Assembly: GCF_017876625.1 (NCBI RefSeq)
Contig: NZ_JAGIOH010000001.1
Span: 496,001-560,000, forward strand
Direction of reading: 5' to 3'
DNA: 64,000 nucleotides
Origin: Streptomyces syringium
GTDB lineage: Bacteria > Actinomycetota > Actinomycetes > Streptomycetales > Streptomycetaceae
Shown piece after piece: positions 8,351 through 16,200 of this stretch. The translations under genes and the position numbers were made by a program. The number at the start of each line of letters is the position of its first letter. Position 1 is the first letter of the stretch. The notes beneath the pieces were generated by a model. That model saw only the letters and a list, made by a program, of their open reading frames with translations. It ran no database searches and had not been told where the DNA came from.

Positions 8351-8485
8351 CTAGCGACAGCGGGGCGGCTCCGTGCATCCGTCCGTGCGGTCGGTGGTGA
8401 AGATGGTGTCGCAGCACATCATCGGCTCCAGTGACTGCTCATCCGTCTCGGGCAGCTCCTGGAGTTCCAGGACTTCGGTTTCCAT
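8351..8485 (-). CDS. Lanthipeptide precursor peptide (44 aa)
   Basis: 44-aa peptide with an acidic N-terminal leader (METEVLELQELPETDEQ) and a C-terminal core rich in Cys and Thr. The leader joins an LELQ motif, like the LxLQ of class III leaders, to LPETD, which resembles class IV (venezuelin-type) leaders. Candidate core residues are Cys24, Cys25, Cys37 and Cys43, with Thr27, 30, 31, 34, 38 and perhaps Ser18 as dehydration sites; it ends PPRCR. A strong AAAGGAG site lies 8 nt before the ATG. It sits 35 nt after the synthetase gene and before lanC on the same strand. Position, composition and RBS support a real gene; leader cleavage site and ring pattern are unknown. Confidence 0.85.
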   Translation of the reverse strand: METEVLELQELPETDEQSLEPMMCCDTIFTTDRTDGCTEPPRCR

Positions 8486-8520
8486 GGTGGTTTCTCCTTT
8501 GTGGTGGTGTCGGCCGGTCG

Positions 8521-11247
8521 TCAAGGGTCGACCAGCCAGGACCGGTTGCCGCCGTGGGTGAGGCGCAGCAGGAAATCCAGCACGCCGGCCAAGCCGACGC
8601 CGTAGCCGGCGCTGACGTCGCGCAGGGTGTCGTCGGGCACCAGCAGGCGGCCGTCGCGCCGGACCGCCCGGGCGTACAGACAGGTGACGGTCTCCGCCGC
8701 CCGGGTGCGGTAGTGCTCCTCCCCCGTCGCGTCGGCGAGGTCGAGCAGCAGTTCGGCGTTGCCTGCCGCCCCGTGGCAGGTGCTGGGGCCGATCCGGCAG
8801 CGGTCCCGGTGCACCGCCCGCGCCGCGCGGTCGGCGTATTCGCGAAAGCGCGCGTCGCCGGTGGCGGTCCACAGCCGCACCAGGAACGTGCCGATGCCGG
8901 AGGCGCCGTGGCACCAGAAGTTCAGGTCGGTCCGTTCGGTCCGGCCCGGCCCCTTCGGCCAGACGGCCGCGTCACCGCGCGGTGCGGCCACGGCGCACAG
9001 GGCGTGCCCCGCGCCGGTGGCAATGTCGAGGAGGTCCGCTCGGCCCAGGTCCCGCCCGGCGGCGAGGAGGAACGCGGCGTTCCCGGCGACGCCGTGTCCG
9101 AAGCCGTACAGGGCGGAGCCGGCGAGTTCGCGGCGGTGTTCCGGACCGACGGGCCAGTCCACGCCGTGCCCGGCGTCCGCGGTCAGTCGAAGGAGCCGGT
9201 CGGCGCACTCCGACGCGCGATCGGCGAACCGTGGGTCACCCGTCGTGTGCCACAGGTGCAGTTGGGCGAGGCCGGCGCCGGCGAGGCCGTGGCAGATGTC
9301 AAGGTGGCGCCCCTCGAGCGGGATGCGCAGGGCGTATTCCACGGCCCGGTCCGCCATTCCCGGGTCGCCGAGCGTCCGCGCGGCGTCGTGGAGCGCCCAT
9401 ACCGTGCCGGAGCGGCCGAAGTACAGGCCGGGCAGGATCCTGCTCGGCGCGGTGAGCCGTCGGTCCAGCCACCGGGCCGCCGTCCGTAACAGCGGCTCGG
9501 CGGTGGTCTCGCCGCAGCGGACCGCCCGGTCGAGGACGGCCAGCACACCGGCCGCGCCCAGTTGTACGTTGCAGGGGTCGCTGAGCGGGGCCGAACGCGG
9601 ATGTGGCCACAGGTGTTCCGCATCCGGTTCGGCGGTGGCCGCGAGGTGGGCCAGGCCGTCGGACAGCAGTCGGCCGACGGCGCCGCGCGCCGGCGCGGGT
9701 GCGGTCGGCGCCGGTGTCCCGACGGGGTCCGCCCGGAGGAAGGCGGCGGCCTTCTCCAGCGGCCAGCGGGCCGGGCCGTCCGCCGTGAGGCCGATGACGA
9801 GGGGGGCGAGTGCCCGGAGCGCGGGCGCGGCCGGTGCGGCGGTGTCGACGATCTCCGCGAGCCGTTCACCGGCCGGACGGCGGGGCGGGGAGTCGTCGGC
9901 GAGCAGCGGGATGATGCCGGTGGCGGCGTACAGCAGGGTGGCGCCCAGGCTGAAGCAATCCACTTCCGGGCCGGGTGCGGGCGGTGGTGTGTCGCCGTCC
10001 CGGTCGGGGCCGTTCAGGTACTCGGGGGCGGTGAAGCCGTGGGTGCCGACGACATGGGTCCGTTCGTCGGCGCGGACCACGCATTCCATGTCGACGAGGA
10101 CGGGGGTGTCGTCGGGGGTCATCACGATGTTGCCGGGCTTGAGGTCGCGCAGGACGAATCCGGCCGCGTGCATCCGGCCGATCATGCGGGTGAGTCGGCG
10201 GGACAGCTTCCACAGGGCCGCGACCGGGAGCAGGCCGTGGCCGTCCCGTGCGATGCCGTCGGTGGTCCACCGTTGGAGGCTCTTGCCGTCGATCAGATCT
10301 TCCACGAGGAAGACATGGCCGGCGGATTCGAAGACGTCGCGGACGGCCGGGGTGATGTGCAGGGGTGCGAGCCGCTTCAGGATGCCGGCCTCGTAGCGCA
10401 GCCAGTACCTGGCGTCCTTGCCGTCCGAGGTGGCTCCGATGTGCGGCCGGGCCTCCTTGAGCAGCACGTCGTCACCGGTCTGCCGGTCGCTCGCGCGGTA
10501 GACGCCACCGCGGTTGGAGTGCCGGACGGCCTCACGGACCAGATAGCGGCCGGCAATGAGGACGGGGGCGCCGCGGCGGCGCCCCGGGGCGGCGCGGGCG
10601 GGCGGGTCGAACGGGGGGCGGGCCCAGGGGGGTGGTGAGAACCACGGGTTGCGCTCGTCCGCGACGAACGTTCCGTCGGGTGCCTGGAGCCGCCCTTCGT
10701 AGAGACCTTCGTCGTTGAGCTCACGGGGCCGGGCGAAGCAGCCGTAGCGGTAGTGGACCAGGCTGTCCGGCCGGTACCGCCGGTCCGACAGGATCGCCGG
10801 CCCGGCGAGTCCGACGGTGGCTTCGTGGAGTTGCCCGGTCAGGACGCGCAGCTGATCGTCGTCGAGGGGATAGACGGTGAGGAATTTGCCCGACTGGGCC
10901 CGGGGCGCACGGACCGAGGTGAGTTCGGCGGTGACCCGTGGTGAGACGGCGAACTTGAACGCGCACGCGTGTGCCGCCAGGACCCGGGTCGCGCTCTCCA
11001 GGACGCGGGCCGCCGAGGCGGGGGTCGCGGACAGGTGCAGCTTCCAGCCCTGCTGCCGGGGCACGTGGCGCGGTGGCGTGGCCATGCACCAGGTTTCGCC
11101 GTCACGCAGCGTCCACCCGGTGGTCGAACACTCACCCAGGACACGCAGGGTGATCGCCTGATAGCTCAACGCCACGGGCCCAGCATGGCAGCTCGCCGGG
11201 CGCCGCGCGAGGGGCTGTGGACGACTTTCCCCTGCGCCCGGTTTCAC
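8521..11247 (-). CDS. Three-domain lanthipeptide synthetase (lyase-kinase-cyclase)
   Basis: 908-aa class III/IV synthetase that phosphorylates Ser/Thr, eliminates phosphate and cyclises. The N-terminal phospho-lyase domain shows GWKLHLSATP, CAFKF and GKFLTVYP. The kinase has VLLKEA, the catalytic loop VLRDLKPGNI and a DME in place of the usual DFG/DFE. The C-terminal LanC-like domain has WCHG (Cys779) and CHG (Cys824-His825), the complete zinc set expected of class IV LanL; class III LanKC normally lacks it. The GTG at 11247 overlaps the PKS stop (GTGA). An alternative in-frame GTG at 11175 gives 884 aa; neither has an obvious Shine-Dalgarno sequence. The class III/IV label rests on motifs read by eye. 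Confidence 0.88.
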   Translation of the reverse strand: MKPGAGESRPQPLARRPASCHAGPVALSYQAITLRVLGECSTTGWTLRDGETWCMATPPRHVPRQQGWKLHLSATPASAARVLESATRVLAAHACAFKFAVSPRVTAELTSVRAPRAQSGKFLTVYPLDDDQLRVLTGQLHEATVGLAGPAILSDRRYRPDSLVHYRYGCFARPRELNDEGLYEGRLQAPDGTFVADERNPWFSPPPWARPPFDPPARAAPGRRRGAPVLIAGRYLVREAVRHSNRGGVYRASDRQTGDDVLLKEARPHIGATSDGKDARYWLRYEAGILKRLAPLHITPAVRDVFESAGHVFLVEDLIDGKSLQRWTTDGIARDGHGLLPVAALWKLSRRLTRMIGRMHAAGFVLRDLKPGNIVMTPDDTPVLVDMECVVRADERTHVVGTHGFTAPEYLNGPDRDGDTPPPAPGPEVDCFSLGATLLYAATGIIPLLADDSPPRRPAGERLAEIVDTAAPAAPALRALAPLVIGLTADGPARWPLEKAAAFLRADPVGTPAPTAPAPARGAVGRLLSDGLAHLAATAEPDAEHLWPHPRSAPLSDPCNVQLGAAGVLAVLDRAVRCGETTAEPLLRTAARWLDRRLTAPSRILPGLYFGRSGTVWALHDAARTLGDPGMADRAVEYALRIPLEGRHLDICHGLAGAGLAQLHLWHTTGDPRFADRASECADRLLRLTADAGHGVDWPVGPEHRRELAGSALYGFGHGVAGNAAFLLAAGRDLGRADLLDIATGAGHALCAVAAPRGDAAVWPKGPGRTERTDLNFWCHGASGIGTFLVRLWTATGDARFREYADRAARAVHRDRCRIGPSTCHGAAGNAELLLDLADATGEEHYRTRAAETVTCLYARAVRRDGRLLVPDDTLRDVSAGYGVGLAGVLDFLLRLTHGGNRSWLVDP

Positions 11248-13226
11248 CCGGGGGTCTGGGTGGTGGTGCGGGCTTGGCGGAGGAGGTGGGGCAGGAAGGT
11301 GTCCGCGATGCCGTGGACGGAGTCGTCGGAGTGCAGGAGTTCCACGACCGGGAGTTCTTGCTTGAGGTGCGTCCGGACTTTGGCGAGCATCTCCAGGCCC
11401 ATGAGGGAGTCCATGCCGTACTCCTGCAGGGGGCGGTGGCGGTCGAGGTCCTCAGGGGGCATGTGCAGGATGCTCGCGGTCATGGAGGCGAAGAAGTCTT
11501 CGACCAGGCTTGCGGCTTCGGTGGAGGTGACGGTGGCGAGTTGTTGGAGAAACTTCTCCAGTTCCCAGCTGGATCCTTCGAAGGTGGTGGGCAGGACGGC
11601 TGCCAGGCGGGGGCGTTCGCCCGGGGGGACGATCAGTGACAGGACCTGCCAGTCGATGCGGGCGACGATGGCTCGGTCCGCCTGCCGGTGCATGAGGCCT
11701 TCCATGGCCGTGAGCGCGTCGCGCGGGTCCACGGGCGGGAAGCCCATGGCCGTGGCGGAGTCGGCCAGATGGTTGCGGGCGACGTAGCCGACGCGGTCGA
11801 TGGCGCCCCAGGCCACCGCCAGCCCTGGGCGGCCGGCAGCGCGCCGGTGGCGGACGAGGGCTTCCATGGCGAGATTCGCGGCCGCGTAGTTGCTTTGGCG
11901 CGGGTTGCCGATGTGGGGGCTCAGCGAGGAGTAGACGATGAGTTCGGCGTCCGGGCAGAGCGCATCGAGCATCAGGGCGCCGCCCCACTTGGGGGCGAGG
12001 ACGGCGCGGACGCGGTCGTCGTCGAGTTCGGTGAGCGCGGCGTCGTCGAGGTGCATGGCGGCGTGGATGACGCACCGTAGGGGGTGGCCGGTGGCGGTGA
12101 TGTCGTCGATGAGGGCTCGGGCGGCAGCGGGGTCGGTGATGTCGGTGGCGTAGGCCCGGGCGTGGTCACCTTGTGCGCGCAGGCTCTCCAGCAGGGCCGC
12201 GGCTTCCGGTGCCTGTGGTCCGCGGCGGCCGGCCAGAGCCAGGTGGCGGGCGCCTCGCTCGGCCAGCCGGCGGGCGGTCTCGGCGCCGAAGCCGCTCAGT
12301 CCACCGGTGATGAGGTAGGTGCCGTCACCGTCCAGTCGCAGGGGGCGTGGCAGGGGGTGGACGGGGACAGGGTCGTCGAGACCGACGACGACTTTGCCGA
12401 TGTGCTTGGAGTGCTGCATGAGGCGGAAGGCATCGTCGACGCGGTGAGCGGGGTAGATCTGATGAGGCAGCGGCGGGTAGTGCCCGGCGCGGACGCGGTC
12501 CAGGACCTCGTCGAAGACGGTTTCGGTGTGGGCGTGGTTCTGCCAGAGGATGTTGGCTGCGTCCACGACGAAGAGCGCGGTGTTCTCCGCCAGGGCCTTT
12601 TGCAGCAGGCGCTGGTTGGCCAGGACATCGCGTTTGCCCAATTCGACGAAGCGGCCGCAGGGAGCGAGCAATTCCCGTGAGCGTGCTGCGGCGTCTCCGC
12701 TGAGGGAGTTGAGGATGACGTCCACGCCGCGCCCGCCGGTGTGTCGGCGGATCTCATCGGCGAAGGACGCGCTGCGCGAGTCCACTGTGCATTCGGCGCC
12801 GGCGACGGCTGCCAGGTCGCGCTTGGCCGGTGTGCCGACGGTGGCGATGAGGCGGGCGCCGATGAACCGGCTGTAGTGGGCTGCCGCCAGGCCGACGCCT
12901 CCTACCGCGCCGTGGGCCAGGAGGGTTTCTCCCGGGCGCAGGCGGGCCAGGTGCTCAAGGCTGTGGTGGACGGTGAAGTAGGCGACCGGCAAGGTCGCGG
13001 CGTGGGTGAAGGACATGCCGTCGGGGATGGGGCGGACGGCTGCCGCGGAAGTGCGTACGTGTGACGCGAACGCCCCGGGGAAGAAGCCGAACACACGGTC
13101 GCCGACGCTCAGGCCGGTGACGTGATCTCCCACGGCGGTGATGACGCCGGCGCCTTCCAGACCGAGAAACGCTTCCGAGGGCACGCCGTCCTCGGCCACG
13201 GGGGGCAGCAGCCCGGTGACCACCAT
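11244..13226 (-). CDS. Reducing type I PKS, C-terminal part (ER-KR-ACP) after a frameshift
   Basis: About 660 aa of polyketide synthase: an enoyl reductase beginning at LNYRDVMVV (LLAHGAVGGVG nucleotide loop), a ketoreductase (LITGGLSGFG) and an ACP with the phosphopantetheine Ser in GMDSLMGLE. It continues the upstream KS-AT-DH-MT protein in the -1 frame. The junction near 13,241-13,255 reads HAAA-stop in one frame and LNYRD in the other, which is exactly the conserved ER start, so one base appears missing. As written, this part could be translated only by reinitiation (GTG at 13229, ATG at 13226) or frameshifting; more likely it is one gene, 11244-18766. No thioesterase follows, so release by another enzyme is expected. 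Its stop overlaps the synthetase start. Confidence 0.82.
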   Translation of the reverse strand: MVVTGLLPPVAEDGVPSEAFLGLEGAGVITAVGDHVTGLSVGDRVFGFFPGAFASHVRTSAAAVRPIPDGMSFTHAATLPVAYFTVHHSLEHLARLRPGETLLAHGAVGGVGLAAAHYSRFIGARLIATVGTPAKRDLAAVAGAECTVDSRSASFADEIRRHTGGRGVDVILNSLSGDAAARSRELLAPCGRFVELGKRDVLANQRLLQKALAENTALFVVDAANILWQNHAHTETVFDEVLDRVRAGHYPPLPHQIYPAHRVDDAFRLMQHSKHIGKVVVGLDDPVPVHPLPRPLRLDGDGTYLITGGLSGFGAETARRLAERGARHLALAGRRGPQAPEAAALLESLRAQGDHARAYATDITDPAAARALIDDITATGHPLRCVIHAAMHLDDAALTELDDDRVRAVLAPKWGGALMLDALCPDAELIVYSSLSPHIGNPRQSNYAAANLAMEALVRHRRAAGRPGLAVAWGAIDRVGYVARNHLADSATAMGFPPVDPRDALTAMEGLMHRQADRAIVARIDWQVLSLIVPPGERPRLAAVLPTTFEGSSWELEKFLQQLATVTSTEAASLVEDFFASMTASILHMPPEDLDRHRPLQEYGMDSLMGLEMLAKVRTHLKQELPVVELLHSDDSVHGIADTFLPHLLRQARTTTQTPG

Positions 13227-13240
13227 CACGTCGCGGTAGT

Positions 13241-16200
13241 TCAGGCTGCGGCGTGCACCGCGATCACCACGTCCTCCGGCCCGGGTTCGAACGGCGCGAT
13301 CTCGGTCCATCGCAGGCGGTAAGCGAGCCCTTGGTCCTTGAGCTCCAGCCGGTAGGCGGCCGGCGTGCCGGATTCTGCGGTTCGGGTGGCGGGCTGGGCT
13401 TCCTGGACGCAGTGCACGAACCGTCCGTGGTGGGTGAGGGCGACCTCGTCGTGCACGGCGGGCAGGCTCTGGCTGTCCTCGGGCGAGTGGCCGGCGAGCA
13501 GCTCCCGGGCGAGCCGCACGGCGTCCTGCGCCGGTTCGGGGCCGCGGTCGAGGGAGATGCGCCGCACGGCGATGGGGAGCTCGTGGGCCAGGGTGCGCGT
13601 CGCGGCCCAGACGGTGGCCTGGCCGGGGAAGGCCGGACGTTCCGGGGCGGGCAGCGCCCCGCTGGGGTGGGTGACGAGTACGAGGTGGCGGGGCCGGCCT
13701 GTCCGGTCGGGTTCGGCGCGGGCCAGGCACCGCAGCATCGCGGCCCGGCCCACAGCCAGTTCGACGCCGGCCACGGGATCGCGGTCGGCGGCCCGGTCGT
13801 GTGCGCTGCCGAGCATCAGCACGACGGCGGCATCCGGGGCAGCGGCGAGTGCTTCCTGCCAGGTGGGGTGGTCCGGTGGACAGGGCGTCACGTCTGCCGA
13901 GGCGCATCCGGCAGCAGCCAGTTCGCCGGCCAGCAGGCGGGCGAGTTCTTCCTCGTCGTCGTGCTCGGTGAACAGCAGCCAGGAGCCGACGGCCGGGGGC
14001 TGGAGTTCGGTGACGGCCGCTTGCCGCTCACCGGTGGGTGGGGTGCGGGCGAGGAGGACGGAGAACGCGTCCTGCAAGGGCGCGGGCTCGGGAATGGGCT
14101 GAACGACGTCCTCGAAGCCGCTGTCGGCCAGGACCGTGAGCCATTGCCGTCGGGGCAGCAGGATGCTGTCCGGTCGCAGGTCGCGGTCCTGGGCATGCCA
14201 GAAATTTTCGAGGGTGCCGAACACCATGGCGAGGAGCGGCAGGTCGTGGACCTCCAGTGTCATCAGATGTCCGCCGGGTGCGGTCAGCCGGGCCAGCCGC
14301 CGCAGGCCGGCTCGCAGGTCCGCGGCCGTGTGCAGGGCGTATCCGGCAATGACGAGGTCGAAGGAGCCTTCCGCGTAGCCCTGCCGGACGGGGTCGGTGT
14401 CGAGGTCGAGGGTGCGGTAGGTCATGCGGGGGATGTGGGCGTCGAAGCGTGCTTGGGCGGCCGGGAAGAACGTGGCGGAGATATCGGTGAAGGTGTAGTG
14501 GGCACGGTCGTCCAGCAGGGGCAGCAGGTGAGCGGCGAGTCCGCCGGTTCCCGCGCCGACCTCGAGGATGCGCAGGGGCCTGTCCCGCGGCCAGGCCCGC
14601 AGGAGGGCGCTCAGCACGTGCGTGGCCATGCGGTTGTGCACGCGGGTGCTGGGATCGAGGTCGTAGTACTGCTGGATCATCTCCGGACCGCTGTCCTGGA
14701 ACATCAGGTCCAGCGGATCCCGGCGCCCGCACCACAGGTCCGCCAGATGCGCCGCGAACCGCACCTGGAGGGAGACCGAGGCGACCCAGGAAGCCAGGCC
14801 GGACAGGTCGGAGAGCTCCGGCAGGTCCGGTGGCTCTCCCAGCCGGCGCCAGGAACCGTGGTCGTCGGCCAGCAGCCCCTCGTCCTGGGCCGTGCGCGCG
14901 AGGAGCCGCACCAGCTTCTCGTGCCGTGGCTGCACCCCGGCCGCAACCAGGTCCTCGAACGTGAACGTCTCCCGGCCGGGCAGCAACTGCTCGAAAGCCC
15001 TGAGCGCACCGACGGCGTTCATACGCGTCCTCATCGCCAGCAGCTTGGCGTACTGCTGATCGGGCTCGGTCTCCCGCGACGGGTGCCATGTCCTTCGCGC
15101 GGCCGCGGCCACCTCGCTCGGCGACGGCGGTGTCCACCGCCGCACCGGCTGCCCGGGCAGGGGTGCGGCCCGCAGCACCGAGGTGTACTCCTTGCCGCGG
15201 TCGGTGTTCCACGGACCGACGCTGTGCAGACGGCAGCCGGTCAGCTCCACCGCCACGGCACCGTCGCAGCCCAGCACGGCGATGTCCCACACCACTTCCC
15301 GTGTGGTCCGTGATCGCTGCCGGACATGGATCAGCCCTTGGGGGGCAGGGCGGGCCCAGTGGCGGACCCGGTCGATGCCCGCCGGCAGGTATCCGGTCCG
15401 CGTGTCCAGCATCAGCGGTGTCCCGGCCTGCAGCGCGCCGTCCAGCAGGGCGGGGTGGACGATGTAGCCGCCGTAGCCGCCGTCCGGCACCTCGCAGCGG
15501 TAGGCGGCAAGGACCTCGCTGTCGCCGGCGTGCACGTCCCGCAGGACCCGGAAGGCCGGGCCGTACTCGAGACCGCCGCGTTTCATCGCCGCGTAGAGCT
15601 CTTCTCCGGTGAACGGCCGGGGCAACCGCTTGCCGACCGCGCTGGTGACCACCGGGTCCGAAGGCGCCGCTGTCAGAGGCCGGATGCGTCCGCGGGCGTG
15701 CAGCCGCCAGCCACCGGCCTCGCCGACGCTGCTGGCGATACGGAAGATGCCGTCCTCGTCACTGAGGGACGTCTCCACACGGATGTCCATCGCCGCGTCC
15801 CAGGGCAGGGCCAGAGCGCGGGTGATGTCCAGGTCGCTGATCTCCGCCGGGAGGCCGGCGCCGAAGACCTCGCGCGCGGCGGCCAGGGCCATCTCCACGT
15901 ACCCCGCGGCCGGCATCACCACCACCCCGGCGATGCGGTGGTCGGTCAGCCAGGGGGTCCTGGTGCGCTCGACGGCCGCGTACCACCGGGGTTCGAGGCC
16001 CGGAGCGCGTTCGCCCAGCAGCGGGTGCACCAGCACTCCGTCACCGCTGGTACGGATCCAGTGCTCCGGCGTGCCGTGCCAATACCGCTCGCGCTGCCAC
16101 GGATAGGGCGGCAGATCGGCCACGTGCCCCGTCCGGGGAAACCAGCCGTCCATGGCGCCGCGGCCCCGGGCAGCCAGGAGGCGCGTGGCCGCGCGGCGGG

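Noticed and set aside
8351..8914. 187-aa frame covering the lanthipeptide precursor
   Set aside because: Only the last 44 residues are leader- and core-like; the strong AAAGGAG site marks ATG 8485, and the rest is antisense-frame shadow of the synthetase gene.
13235..13250. Programmed -1 frameshifting in the PKS
   Set aside because: No X-XXY-YYZ slippery heptamer and no obvious stimulatory structure; a sequencing error or mutation is simpler.
11244..13907. 887-aa open frame as an independent PKS gene
   Set aside because: Its first 220 residues are Arg/Pro-rich shadow of the upstream PKS frame; real homology begins at LNYRD near 13,240.
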